A DNA stretch of 64,000 nucleotides from Bartonella rattimassiliensis 15908 (lineage in GTDB: Bacteria; Pseudomonadota; Alphaproteobacteria; Rhizobiales; Rhizobiaceae), in assembly GCF_000278215.1 (NCBI RefSeq), contig NZ_JH725068.1, positions 22,337 through 86,336 of the forward strand, in the 5' to 3' direction. Each line of letters opens with the position of its first letter. Position 1 is the stretch's first letter. A program made the position numbers and the translations under genes. The notes beneath the pieces were generated by a model. It saw only the letters and a program-made list of their open reading frames with translations. It made no database searches and had not been told where the DNA came from. Positions 45,730-55,641 of this stretch are shown one piece after another.

Positions 45730-46754
45730 CAATATTTCTAATCAACATTTAAGTTTCAGAAAAATTATCCTGTTTTTTATTTTTTTCAAAATCCAGCATC
45801 ATGAACTACTAAAGATAATTGCTGAATAGGTGCTTTTATACTGATAAGGTAAATTTAAGCTGCTCAGAAAGCTAGATATTAAAGGGTTTTTGTAAAAACT
45901 AAAAAAATAAACTTAAATTGTTCTGTATTCTCTACCATCAGATCTTATTTTAAATAAGAATATAACTTTTATCTTCGCAATTCATCCATTTTAAGTACTA
46001 TAAGTACATCATAAAAAAAATCCCTTATCAATTAAGAAAAGAAATAAAAATGGCTTTATAGAGGCATTTCTCACTGAATTTCCAATTATATTCATTCAAA
46101 CTTCTTGTAAAATTCATATCATTTCTCTCTTCTTGTTAAAGAATTTAATTATTTAAAGCTATAAAATGTCGCTTATATAAAAATACCTTTTACAGTTATA
46201 AAATCATAAATCTGTGCCACTATTATTGTTCTATAGCTTTTAAGGTTGCATCTTCGCTTACATGAGTACAATCCTTAAAAGATATATAAACTCTTTTTAC
46301 AAATAATGGAGACTCATATATTGATTCATCTTGTGATAAGCATCAATATTTTTAATGAAGAAAATCAATACTCAAGAAAAAAAGCGATAATATCTACTCA
46401 GTCTTCAAATTTATAGATGTTCAAAGATTTATAGATGTTAAAGGAAAAAATATTATGTATTTTGATATTCTCATTTACCATAGAAATGATGGGGTATCTT
46501 ATAAAGAAATATATTAACTTATAACAATAAGTATTTTATTTTCTTATATTTAATTGTAACTATGAAGATAGTAATTTTTTTCCATCTTTATTATTTATAT
46601 TGAATCGATTAAAATCGTTTCCTTTAAAGTTATAAGTGGAAGTGTGGAAGTGATGTTGGGTAAGCAATTACTTCTTACGAAGCCTCTCAAATATAAAGAA
46701 TTGTAATATTGAAGTACTTTCAAGAGTATGAAGGTACTTTCTTATAATTTTATT
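45730..46754. other. Gene-poor spacer with a coding-like scrap
   Basis: Mostly AT-rich non-coding sequence. Near 46215-46320 the minus strand reads DESIYESPLFVKRVYISFKD and about 15 more codons to a stop; this looks like the C-terminus of a lost protein that I cannot name. Nothing else was recognised. Confidence 0.4.
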
Positions 46755-46925
46755 AAACATAAAAATGGTGGTGCACAATGAATTTATAATTCAGCAGTAA
46801 TATGTATACACTTGACAAGCGATGTTGTGAAATAGCATGAGGAGCATAGAAAAGTATTTCTTAAAACATATCAGTGGATAATATTTATTCTGTTTGAGAT
46901 GTTCTGTTTTGTATGAGAGGAAAAA
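46755..46925 (+). pseudogene. Decayed P4-type integrase fragment
   Basis: CATAAAAATGGTGGTGCACA corresponds to HKxGGAQ, TGTTGTGAAATAGCATGAGG to the RREMSLG region, TTTCTTAAAACATATCAGTG to SLKQARE, and TGTTCTGTTTTGTATGAGAG to WRSVLREG. Word order matches the other copies but the frame is lost. Confidence 0.55.
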
Positions 46926-47322
46926 CACCATTAAGTTAGTGTTTTATAATTATTCATAAATAATATTCTTTCTCTAATTTTTTATTTTAATTAATTACAT
47001 GATCTATAGATTTTAGTTATTTTTTACCATTGCAAATTTTTAATGATTTAACTTCGTCGTTTTAAAACAGACGTGCCTTTCCAAAAACTCTTACAGGTTT
47101 GAGCTAATAAGCGTATCCTGGCAACCTATCATTCTTTTAAACAAAGCAAATATTTCAGACAAAATAAATATGAACAGCCACCGCTATGAAAACTGATAAA
47201 TCCTCAATCCTTTTGTTGTTTCTATATCAATAAATTAAATGCAAAGAAAAATTCTTCATCGTTCTTATGATATTTTTCGTTTCTGAGCTTGATTTTTCAT
47301 TTTAAATAGACAATATGAACGT
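46926..47322. other. AT-rich spacer upstream of the SRP RNA
   Basis: About 400 bp without ORF. It probably contains the ffs promoter close to 47290, but no clear -35/-10 pair was picked out. Confidence 0.4.
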
Positions 47323-47419
47323 GGGAGGTTGGTGGTGGACGAACTACTCGCCAACTGGGTCAGGTCTGGAAAGAAGCAGCCCCAACGAGTTCTAGTACGG
47401 GTCATCGTGCTAGCCTCCT
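47323..47419 (+). ncRNA. ffs: Signal recognition particle RNA (4.5S type)
   Basis: The central stretch (GGGTCAGGTCTGGAAAGAAG then CAGCCCC) is the conserved SRP-RNA domain IV with its symmetric and asymmetric loops; the ends GGGAGGTTGG and GCTAGCCTCC close the long hairpin. It binds Ffh and targets membrane proteins. Its place upstream of dnaX is conserved in Alphaproteobacteria. Ends are estimated from the pairing. Confidence 0.93.
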
Positions 47420-47630
47420 ATTTTGTTGAAGATTTTTTTATGCTGTCTTTTAGCGAAGTATTTTAATCTTCAAAGAAACATCGATATGCAATGAATAAAG
47501 GGATTTGGTTTTCTTTAAATAAATTGTCTCATAAATAATTTGATTAAGAAAAAATCCTTTTAAGAATACAATATTTGCCTATGCCTTTGTATTATCAATA
47601 CGCATAAGAACTTCGAAATTGGAAACATTT

Positions 47631-49571
47631 ATGGAAAATGTACCGGTAGAAATGGCCTATCGTGTTCTTGCTCGTAAATATCGACCTCAAAACTTCTCTG
47701 ACCTTATTGGTCAAGAAGCTATGGTGCGTACTCTCACCAATGCCTTTGAAAAAGGTCGCATTGCACAAGCGTGGATGTTAACAGGGATTCGTGGCGTAGG
47801 TAAAACCACAACAGCACGTATTTTGGCACGTGCACTCAATTATAAAACAAAAGATATTAATCAACCAACAACCATATTAGACTCTCTTGGAGAACATTGC
47901 ACACAAATTATCGAAGGACGTCATATCGATGTTATAGAAATGGATGCCGCTTCTCATACGGGAATTGATGATATTCGTGAAATTATTGAACAAATACGCT
48001 ATCGCCCTGTTTCTGCACGCTACAAAGTTTATATTATCGATGAAGTACATATGCTCTCAACACAAGCCTTTAATGGTTTGTTGAAAACTCTTGAAGAGCC
48101 ACCATCCCATGTAAAATTTATTTTTGCCACAACCGAAATTCGCAAAGTTCCTATTACAATCCTTTCGCGTTGCCAACGTTTTGATTTGCGACGTATTGAA
48201 TCAAAAGCTTTGAGTACGCATTTGCGTCAAATTGCGAAATATGAAAAAGTGGACGTAGAAGATCAAGCACTCGCTATGATTGTTCGTGCTGCGGAAGGTT
48301 CAGCACGTGATGCATTATCCATTTTTGATCAAGCGATTGCCCATAGCAATGGCAATGTTAATGCTATTGCAGTACGTACAATGTTAGGGTTAGCTGATCA
48401 AGCGCGTATTATTGATCTCTTTGAATTTATCATGAAGGGTGATGTTGTAAATGCATTACATGAATTACGCAATCAATATGATGCAGGCGCTGATCCTCTT
48501 ACTATACTAACAGAACTAGCCGATTTTAATCACCTGGTTACACGTTTACGTTTCACACCAGAAATAGTGGAAGACTTCTCACTGACTGAAGAACAACGTT
48601 TAAGAAGTTTAGACTTTTCAAAAAAGCTTTCCGTTCCTGTGTTATCCCGCAACTGGCAAATGTTACTCAAAGGTTTACAGGAAGTTAATCAAACTGCACG
48701 TCCACTTCAAGCAGCTGAAATGCTTTTAATTCGTCTTGCTCATACAGCTGACCTACCAACTCTTGATGAGGCTTTAAAAAAGCTTACGCAAGAAAAAACA
48801 CCTCTCACCTTTGTTAAAAACTCTTCTCATCAGGAATCTACGAATGCAAATAGTATAATAAAAGAAGGAACGGTCGATTTCTATGCTTCCTCAAGCGTTT
48901 CAAGTATATTACCAGATCAATCAGATTTAAAAACATCCTTGAAAAACCAATTAGACTATGCCTTACAACCAGAAAATTTAGTTAAAAATCAAACTATTGA
49001 TAAAACCAACATCCAAGAAGTAATAGAGACTCTTGAAACCTCTCAATCTACTGATCTTTCTAAAAAAACTATAGATTTATCGCATTCTGTCACGCAAACA
49101 ACAGAAGAGTTTGCTGAGCCTAAAATTCTAGCGATTAATTCTTTGCACGATATTGTTAAACTAGCCGAACAGCATAATGACACTCCTTTCAAGCTTCTTG
49201 TTAAAGAATTTATTCATCCTGTTTCTTTTGAATCTGAGCATATTACCTTAAGACTTTCTGAAAATACTCCTCAATTTTTTGCTCATGATATAGAAAAAAA
49301 AATATCTCTATGGACTAAAAAACGCTGGACAATAACTTTTGTTAATGAAGGAGGTGGGCCAACCTTACAGGAAGAAAGTATAGCGATTAAAAAGACTCTT
49401 CTTTCCAATGCTGAGACAGATCCTGATATCGCTAAAATTCTCAACCATTTCCCAGAAGCAAAAATTGTCGATATTCGACTCAATAAAAAAGAAAATGATC
49501 TTGATTTACTCCCCAATACCTTTAAAAATGCCGATATCTTTACAAATAAAAATGATATCAATAATGAATGA
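47631..49571 (+). CDS. dnaX: DNA polymerase III subunits gamma/tau
   Basis: A 646-residue clamp-loader ATPase. Walker A is GIRGVGKTTTARIL, Walker B is VYIIDEVHMLS, the SRC motif is TILSRCQRFDLRRI, and EMDAASHTGIDDIREI lies between. Domains I to III end near residue 375; the rest is a linker and a tau C-terminal domain. The zinc cysteines of enteric DnaX are absent, as is usual in Rhizobiales. ATG 47631 is used, since the TTG at 47619 has no support. An A6G slippery heptamer at codons 382-384 could yield a short gamma form. Confidence 0.93.
   Translation: MENVPVEMAYRVLARKYRPQNFSDLIGQEAMVRTLTNAFEKGRIAQAWMLTGIRGVGKTTTARILARALNYKTKDINQPTTILDSLGEHCTQIIEGRHIDVIEMDAASHTGIDDIREIIEQIRYRPVSARYKVYIIDEVHMLSTQAFNGLLKTLEEPPSHVKFIFATTEIRKVPITILSRCQRFDLRRIESKALSTHLRQIAKYEKVDVEDQALAMIVRAAEGSARDALSIFDQAIAHSNGNVNAIAVRTMLGLADQARIIDLFEFIMKGDVVNALHELRNQYDAGADPLTILTELADFNHLVTRLRFTPEIVEDFSLTEEQRLRSLDFSKKLSVPVLSRNWQMLLKGLQEVNQTARPLQAAEMLLIRLAHTADLPTLDEALKKLTQEKTPLTFVKNSSHQESTNANSIIKEGTVDFYASSSVSSILPDQSDLKTSLKNQLDYALQPENLVKNQTIDKTNIQEVIETLETSQSTDLSKKTIDLSHSVTQTTEEFAEPKILAINSLHDIVKLAEQHNDTPFKLLVKEFIHPVSFESEHITLRLSENTPQFFAHDIEKKISLWTKKRWTITFVNEGGGPTLQEESIAIKKTLLSNAETDPDIAKILNHFPEAKIVDIRLNKKENDLDLLPNTFKNADIFTNKNDINNE
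48776..48782 (+). other. Candidate -1 frameshift site A-AAA-AAG in dnaX
   Basis: The in-frame codons TTA-AAA-AAG make the same heptamer as the E. coli dnaX frameshift signal. A slip here leads after 11 codons to a TAA, giving a protein of about 395 residues that ends just past domain III. No clear downstream stem or upstream Shine-Dalgarno-like stimulator was recognised. Confidence 0.45.
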
Positions 49572-49585
49572 GGATACCTATTCCT

Positions 49586-49909
49586 ATGCGTGAAATGATG
49601 AGCATGATGAAAAAAGCCAAAGAAATGCAAGAGAAAATGCAGAAAGTTCAGGCAGAAATAGCTAATCTGCAAGCTATGGGCACTGCGGGGGGTGGTCTCG
49701 TCCATATCACTTTAAATGGCAAAAATATTATAACAGCAATTCAAATTGATCCTTCATTACTCAACCCTGAGGAAACTGAAATTCTTGAAGATCTTATTGT
49801 AGCGGCTTATAATGAAGCAAGAACAAAAATCGAAGCCCTTATAGAAGAAAAAACCAGAAGTATGACGGCAGGACTACCACTCCCTTCAAATTTCAAGCTT
49901 CCATTTTAA
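49586..49909 (+). CDS. ybaB: YbaB/EbfC nucleoid-associated protein
   Basis: A 107-residue protein starting MREMMSMMKKAKEMQEKMQK. A central beta segment (GTAGGGLVHITLNGKNIITA) and DLIVAAYNEARTKIEALIEE complete the YbaB fold. It binds DNA as a dimer and accompanies dnaX and recR in most bacteria. The ATG at 49586 matches family starts better than that at 49568, which overlaps dnaX. Confidence 0.92.
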   Translation: MREMMSMMKKAKEMQEKMQKVQAEIANLQAMGTAGGGLVHITLNGKNIITAIQIDPSLLNPEETEILEDLIVAAYNEARTKIEALIEEKTRSMTAGLPLPSNFKLPF

Positions 49910-49939
49910 TGAAACGGACTTCTTCCGTGGAACAAAAAT

Positions 49940-50545
49940 ATGTCTAAATACATTGCAGGGCCTGAGATTGAACGTCTCATTCAAATTTTAGCGCGTATAC
50001 CAGGTCTCGGGCCGCGGTCAGCGCGTCGTGCTGCGCTTCATCTTATCAAAAAAAAGGAGACAGTGCTGGAGCCTTTAGGAGCAGCAATACAAGCAGCTAT
50101 AGAAAAAGTTGGCATTTGTTCTGTTTGTGGAAATGTCGATACCGTTGATCCTTGTTCAATTTGTACAGATTCACGCCGTGATGATACAACAATCATTGTA
50201 GTTGAGGATATTGCTGATCTGTGGGCTCTCGAGCGTGCAAAAACTTTAGCCGCACGTTATCATGTATTGGGTGGACATCTCTCCCCTTTAGATGGAATAG
50301 GTCCTGACGAGCTTAACATTGCCCCCTTAATACAACGCGTTGTACAAAACCCAATTACAGAAATTATTCTTGCTGTCAATGCTACTGTCGAAGGGCAAAC
50401 AACCGCTCACTACATCACTGATCAGCTTTCTAATTTTTCAGTTAAAATTACGCGACTTGCTCATGGTGTCCCTGTAGGGGGAGAGCTCGATTATCTTGAT
50501 GATGGAACTCTAGCAGCAGCCTTACAAGCAAGAACCAATCTTTAA
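49940..50545 (+). CDS. recR: Recombination mediator RecR
   Basis: A 201-residue protein. The N-terminal HhH ([20 protein letters not shown]), the four-Cys zinc site ([18 protein letters not shown]) and the Toprim domain ([16 protein letters not shown], then [18 protein letters not shown]) are all present. It loads RecA with RecF or RecO on gapped DNA. It is the end of the dnaX-ybaB-recR operon. Confidence 0.96.
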   Translation: MSKYIAGPEIERLIQILARIPGLGPRSARRAALHLIKKKETVLEPLGAAIQAAIEKVGICSVCGNVDTVDPCSICTDSRRDDTTIIVVEDIADLWALERAKTLAARYHVLGGHLSPLDGIGPDELNIAPLIQRVVQNPITEIILAVNATVEGQTTAHYITDQLSNFSVKITRLAHGVPVGGELDYLDDGTLAAALQARTNL

Positions 50546-50609
50546 GAATTTTTTCGCTGTTATCTCTTTTTATTTGCTATAATTTCTTGATTATGCAGGA
50601 GATATTAAA

Positions 50610-51164
50610 GTGATAAAAAAGTCTCTCGCTTGTAAACGATTTCTTGGTATCCTAGCATGTTTACTCGTATCAATCTTTGCTTACGGTTTAGAAGTCATAT
50701 AAAAACAGCTTTTTAGGCAAGTATGATTAGAAAATCTTTTCTTGGCAATTCTCTTAGGATCCATCATCCATAGTTGTTGTCCTTTGCCAATATATTTTCA
50801 AAAAGGTATAGTCTTTTATGCAAAAACAATTATTGAATTTGATATCGTTTTTCTAGGAGCAAGCATTAGTGTACACGCCGTTTTTTCAACCGGTTGGAGC
50901 TTGCTTGCTAATATCGTATTCGTTATATTCGTAACAATTCTGATTAGCTTTTTTCTCGGCCAAGTTCTTGGACTTTCTTTACATTTAGCAATGTTGGCTT
51001 CTTGTGGAAACGTTATTTGTGGCAACTCAGCTATCGTTGCTGTCGCACCTGTTATTAAAGCAAAACACGAAGAAGCCACTGCATCAATTGCTTTTCCTAC
51101 TCTTTTAGAAGTTATTATTATTATGTTTCTCACTTTCATATATTTCTTATCTCGAGATAACTAA
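50610..51164 (+). pseudogene. Decayed YeiH/UPF0324-family transporter
   Basis: A GTG start with GGAG opens 31 codons (VIKKSLACKRFLGILACLLV) that end in a stop near 50703. A shifted frame then gives AILLGSIIHSC, IEFDIVFLGASISVHAVFST and ASCGNVICGNSAIVAVAPVI with ATASIAFPTLLEVIIIMF. These match the middle of UPF0324 membrane proteins (putative sulphate exporters). The last third is missing. The gene is broken by a stop, a frameshift and C-terminal loss. Confidence 0.75.
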
Positions 51165-51811
51165 TATCTACACATCCCCTTGATACAAGCAGGTATAGCA
51201 TTCTTATTTCATCATCATGCCCTCCCGTAGTAACTGTTGCAAATTTATCATTTAAATTAAAACTAAGACCATGCTTTAAAGAGTTCTCCAAAATTTCACT
51301 TCATGTGATTTCTGGATAGAATAGTCAAGCAATATCAATAACCTGATGCTTTTAAGCCTATTCAAAAAAATGTTATGTACCAGAATCGCTAATTCAAACA
51401 CTGAATACCCTACCCTTGTATAGCAAAATGGGTACCATCAGCACCAATAACGACAGATTTTGCGTCTTCTAGTAAAGCTTTAATCTCTTTTTCACTTTTA
51501 ATAACGAGTAAATTCCCCTATCTTCTTGTGACATACGCATTTCACATTTTGTACTTCTTATTCATACGAGTCAGGGAGGTATGATGGCATTTGCGCACCG
51601 CATTTAGCAGTTTCAGTAACTGAACCGGTAAATGATGCGGTGGCGGCAGTTGATATACAAATAAATAATTCTTTGTAGCTCAAAGCACATCTCCATCAAA
51701 GTGATATATTTATCATAATGTTAATTTCGATAATAAATAGGCAAAAATTGTCTATAATTGTGTTTAAAATATGGCAATGAGAAATTCTTTTTTGCAAGGG
51801 GAGTAATTAAA
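51165..51811. other. Spacer with possible minus-strand coding scrap
   Basis: No intact gene. Around 51415-51520 the minus strand reads SEKEIKALLEDAKSVVIGAD and a few more codons, which looks coding but was not identified. The end of this spacer holds the promoter and AAGGGGAG ribosome binding site of the H-NS-like gene. Confidence 0.4.
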
Positions 51812-52099
51812 GTGAATGATCTTAAAAATATGAATTGTGATGAATTACAAGAGATGCGTACACAAATCGATGTAGAATTGAAAAAACGACACGCAAAGGA
51901 AAAACAAAATGCGAGGCGAAAAATTCTCGAAATTGCTAATACTCATGGAATTGATATCGCTGATCTTGTGAACAAAGAGCGTCATTATAGAAATCCAAAT
52001 AACCAATGGGAATTATGGAATGGGCGGGGACGTAGACCTAAATGGATTAAAGAATGGTTGGAGAATGGGTATACACTGGATGAATTAGAAGTAACATAA
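51812..52099 (+). CDS. H-NS family DNA-binding protein
   Basis: A 95-residue protein. The N-terminal half is a helical oligomerisation segment (CDELQEMRTQIDVELKKRHA). The C-terminal half has the H-NS-type DNA-binding motif: YRNPNNQWELWNGRGRRPKW, then IKEWLENGYTLDEL. GTG 51812 follows AAGGGGAG and is preferred over the upstream start at 51758. It probably silences AT-rich, horizontally acquired DNA. It lies between a dead transporter gene and a dead integrase. Confidence 0.85.
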   Translation: MNDLKNMNCDELQEMRTQIDVELKKRHAKEKQNARRKILEIANTHGIDIADLVNKERHYRNPNNQWELWNGRGRRPKWIKEWLENGYTLDELEVT

Positions 52100-52269
52100 T
52101 GCATGTGCGATAATTACAAAACAAGGGAATACCAAAAAATATAAATGCAAGAAGTAGACTCCTCTTGGTAATGTAATATACCAAGCTTAATGAATGGATC
52201 TGAAATATTGAGGGATCGAATATAACGATAGGGAGCATAAAAAATGCATTTAAATGAAAAAAGTATTGT

Positions 52270-52760
52270 TGTAATAAGTTGGCATCATCATTAAGATTGC
52301 CAGCTTAAAATGCTGTAATTGCTCTTAGCATTGAATGGGATCACGTCCCTTATGTGAAAGAGATATGTCTTAAAGCTCATTACATCCATTTCATGATGGA
52401 GCTCGTAAGGGATATAACGATAAAGCGCTTCCATGAAGAATATAAAATTTAATAAAGTATTCCCATTTTTATGCTTAATAAAAGAAAAAGCTTTCAGCAT
52501 CTATACGGTATCAGCTCTTGGGTATTGCGACACTCTTAGGTGTTGCGAGAGCCTTGTGTGCGAGCGCCCTTAGCACTTGGAAGCATGAAGCATTTTTACA
52601 ACTTTTTTCGTGTTTTCACTCCCACGTTAGTCCCACTTATGATATTCAGAGTATGATTTTGCTTACCTCAATATAATGAGAGGAGAGGACAATATTCGGG
52701 GTTTCTTATTCAACATGTGAACAATAAATTATTATTATTATTATAAATCAATACGTTGAT
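52270..52760 (-). pseudogene. Decayed P4-type integrase 5' part with leader
   Basis: Minus strand: leader near 52740-52630 (TGGGACTAACGTGGGAGTGA), then AAATGCTTCATGCTTCCAAG near 52595 as the gene start, TTATTAAGCATAAAAATGGG near 52475, and CATGAAATGGATGTAATGAG near 52385 for the RREM region. The 52291-52500 reading is a residual open stretch of it. Several stops and frameshifts are present. Confidence 0.6.
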
Positions 52761-52926
52761 AACAAAAATAAACAAGAATCAAATCAGCATCTCATCTTAT
52801 TCTATAAAGAAATATTTTTGCTTATTGGAACTAGCAATTTTCTTACAAATGAAATATATGATAATAAAGAAAATTAAAAATACAGCAGATCTTTTGTTTA
52901 TCGTTTTACTCAACTAAAATACTTTT

Positions 52927-53613
52927 ATGCTTATCCTTGCTATAGATACTGCTTCAATTTACTGTGCTGTTGCGCTCGTTCGTTGTAAGTCTGTTATTGC
53001 GCATACCGGTGAGTGCATGAACAAAGGGCATGCTGAAAGACTTATTGGGCAGATTACACAAATAATGACACAAGCCAATATGACGCTTGATCAAGTTGAG
53101 CGTATTGCTGTCAATGTTGGACCTGGATCGTTTACTGGTATACGTGTCGGTGTTGCAACTGCACGCGCTTTAGCACTAGCACTTGAGATACCAGCTGTTG
53201 GAGTGACTGCACTTGAAGCGTTAGCAGCACAAGTAACAACCAGCAAAAATACTGCATCAGCAATTACTGTTGTCATTGAGGCAGGGAGAGAGATGTTCTA
53301 CCATCAAAATTTCCATGAAGATCTCACACCTTTGGGAGCGCCAGGATTAAAAAAAATTGAAAATATTCTTGAAGATTTACCCCCCAAAGCCCAACTGACT
53401 GGCCCCGCAGCTGATATCGTCGTGCAGCATATTAAAAACCACAAAATAAATGAAAAAATTGTTCTAGAAAAAATTCCTTGTGAAACAGCCGATATTGTAA
53501 ACTATGCTTATCTTGCTGCAAACAAAAAACCACAAAATTCACCTCGTCCACTCTATCTACGCAGTGCTGATGCAAAGCAACAAATCAATTTTACTTTACC
53601 ACGAAAACAATAA
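52927..53613 (+). CDS. tsaB: tRNA threonylcarbamoyladenosine biosynthesis protein TsaB
   Basis: A 228-residue ASKHA-fold protein. LILAIDTASIYCAVALV and GPGSFTGIRVGVATARALAL are the TsaB signatures. It pairs with TsaD and TsaE to make t6A37 in ANN-reading tRNAs. Its TAA stop shares a base with the rimI ATG, so the pair is coupled. It opens the long rightward cluster ending in nusA. Confidence 0.92.
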   Translation: MLILAIDTASIYCAVALVRCKSVIAHTGECMNKGHAERLIGQITQIMTQANMTLDQVERIAVNVGPGSFTGIRVGVATARALALALEIPAVGVTALEALAAQVTTSKNTASAITVVIEAGREMFYHQNFHEDLTPLGAPGLKKIENILEDLPPKAQLTGPAADIVVQHIKNHKINEKIVLEKIPCETADIVNYAYLAANKKPQNSPRPLYLRSADAKQQINFTLPRKQ

Positions 53614-54104
53614 TGTTCAAATTTTCATCTATTAAAGAAAACTTTGGGATTGCTCCGTTACAAATTAATGATAGTGCTCCTCTTCATCAAATTCATCAAC
53701 ATTGTTTTACCATTGCTTGGGGAAAACAAGCTTTTGATAATTTCTTAACAGATCACTCTATCTTCGGGTACAAGGTTTTTCTCACTGATAGCTCTAATCA
53801 GATTTTAGGCTTTTGCCTATGCCGACTCATTCTTGATGAAGCAGAAATCATCACAATTGCTGTCCATCCTCATTATCGTCAACAAGGGATTGGTACCTTT
53901 CTTATAGATCATACAGTTCGCCATCTTCACAACAAGCGCGCTATAAAATTACTCTTAGAAGTAGAGACTACAAACCTTTCTGCTTTGAACCTTTATAAAC
54001 GCTTCGAATTTCAAAAAATTTCTGAACGTCTTGCCTACTATCCATCAAAAAATGGTCGCGGTGATGCAATTGTCATGCAAAAAACTTTTAAGCCAATAGA
54101 TTGA
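53613..54104 (+). CDS. rimI: Ribosomal-protein-alanine N-acetyltransferase RimI-like
   Basis: A 163-residue GNAT acetyltransferase. The acetyl-CoA loop is VHPHYRQQGIGTFLIDH, preceded by AEIITIAV, and LEVETTNLSALNLYKRFEF plus ERLAYYP complete the fold. RimI modifies the N-terminus of ribosomal protein S18. It overlaps tsaB by one base. In many Rhizobiales a fur-type gene follows; here miaB follows after 31 bp. Confidence 0.88.
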   Translation: MFKFSSIKENFGIAPLQINDSAPLHQIHQHCFTIAWGKQAFDNFLTDHSIFGYKVFLTDSSNQILGFCLCRLILDEAEIITIAVHPHYRQQGIGTFLIDHTVRHLHNKRAIKLLLEVETTNLSALNLYKRFEFQKISERLAYYPSKNGRGDAIVMQKTFKPID

Positions 54105-54135
54105 GATTTGTGCAAAAAACATTTAGACATGTGCT

Positions 54136-55524
54136 ATGAGTAAAATAAACCCTAAAAATATACCTCCTGTTGCTCCTAAAAAGGTTTTTATCAAAACCTA
54201 CGGATGTCAGATGAATGTTTATGATAGCCAACGGATGACTGATAGTCTCAGTTCACAAGGCTATGTGACAACACAAACTCCTGATGATGCCGATCTTATT
54301 CTTGTTAATACCTGTCATATTCGTGAAAAAGCAGCAGAAAAACTTTATTCTGATCTCGGTCGTTTGCGCATTATGCGTCAAGAGCGCACACCTGATACCC
54401 CCCTGATGGTGGGTGTAACGGGTTGTGTTGCACAAGCTGAGGGAAGTGAAATTTTGCGCCGTGCTCCAACAGTGGATCTTGTTATCGGTCCGCAAATGTA
54501 TCATCGTTTGCCTGAATTTTTAGAAAAAGCTAAACAAGGAAAAAAAATTATCGAAACAGACTATGCTGTTGAAGATAAATTTGCTCATTTACCGCCTCAT
54601 AATAAACGTGCCGTACAAAAACGGGGGGTGAGCGCATTTTTAACAGTACAAGAAGGTTGCGATAAATTTTGCACCTTTTGTGTTGTTCCCTATACGCGAG
54701 GTGCTGAAATATCACGATCTGTAGAACAAATTACCGAAGAAGCCAGACAACTCATTGAAGCTGGTGTTAAAGAAATTACGCTCCTTGGACAAAATGTTAA
54801 TGGTTGGCACGGACAAAGTACTGATGGCAAAACTTGGCGTCTTGGTGATCTTCTGTATCATCTTGCAAAACTCGATGGTTTAAAGCGTTTACGTTACACA
54901 ACTAGCCACCCACGTGATATGGATGATAGCCTTATTGCCGCACATCGAGATCTTGATATGTTAATGCCTTATCTCCACCTGCCTGTTCAATCAGGTTCAG
55001 ATCGCATCTTAAAAGCTATGAATCGCCAACACAAAAGTTCGCATTATCTTCACCTTATCGAAAAAATTCGGGATGCACGACCAGATATTGCTTTTTCAGG
55101 CGATTTTATTGTAGGATTTCCAGGAGAAACAGATGAGGACTTTAAAGAGACCATTAAACTTATTCAACAAGTACAGTACAGTTCAGCTTATTCTTTTAAA
55201 TATTCCCCCCGTCCTGGAACAGTGGGAGCCACAATGAGAAACCATGTTGATGAATCTATAAAAGATGCTCGGCTTCAACATTTGCAAGTCCTCCTCCTTG
55301 AGCAACAAAATGCATTTTTGCGTTCTAAAATTGGTCAAAAAATTAACGTTCTCATCGAAAAACCTGGACGTCACTCAGGACAAATGGTAGGACGCTCCCC
55401 TTGGCTTTTACCTGTGGTCGTAGATACAGAAGCCTCTACGGGAACCATGATAGAAACTCATATTAAAAATGCAAGCTCAAACAGTTTTGTCGGTGAAGTA
55501 ATAAATAGGTCAATATGCCTCTAA
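54136..55524 (+). CDS. miaB: tRNA-2-methylthio-N6-dimethylallyladenosine synthase MiaB
   Basis: A 462-residue radical-SAM methylthiotransferase. The N-terminal cluster uses Cys in [22 protein letters not shown] and [11 protein letters not shown]; the radical-SAM cluster is [21 protein letters not shown] domain lies at the end (about 395-460). It adds the methylthio group to i6A37 of tRNAs. It heads the miaB-phoH-ybeY-corC-lnt series. Confidence 0.95.
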   Translation: MSKINPKNIPPVAPKKVFIKTYGCQMNVYDSQRMTDSLSSQGYVTTQTPDDADLILVNTCHIREKAAEKLYSDLGRLRIMRQERTPDTPLMVGVTGCVAQAEGSEILRRAPTVDLVIGPQMYHRLPEFLEKAKQGKKIIETDYAVEDKFAHLPPHNKRAVQKRGVSAFLTVQEGCDKFCTFCVVPYTRGAEISRSVEQITEEARQLIEAGVKEITLLGQNVNGWHGQSTDGKTWRLGDLLYHLAKLDGLKRLRYTTSHPRDMDDSLIAAHRDLDMLMPYLHLPVQSGSDRILKAMNRQHKSSHYLHLIEKIRDARPDIAFSGDFIVGFPGETDEDFKETIKLIQQVQYSSAYSFKYSPRPGTVGATMRNHVDESIKDARLQHLQVLLLEQQNAFLRSKIGQKINVLIEKPGRHSGQMVGRSPWLLPVVVDTEASTGTMIETHIKNASSNSFVGEVINRSICL

Positions 55525-55641
55525 TGCCTTGTTCATAATAAATATTTTTGAAAACTCTTTTATTTTTAAAGAAAATGATTACATCTAAAGCGTGCGTTTT
55601 TGTGAAAGAAAATTTATCTTTTAGAGAGTTCACTCAAAAAG

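Noticed and set aside
47820-47930. Missing zinc cysteines in DnaX as a defect
   Set aside because: The absence is usual for Rhizobiales DnaX, and Walker A, Walker B and SRC motifs are intact.
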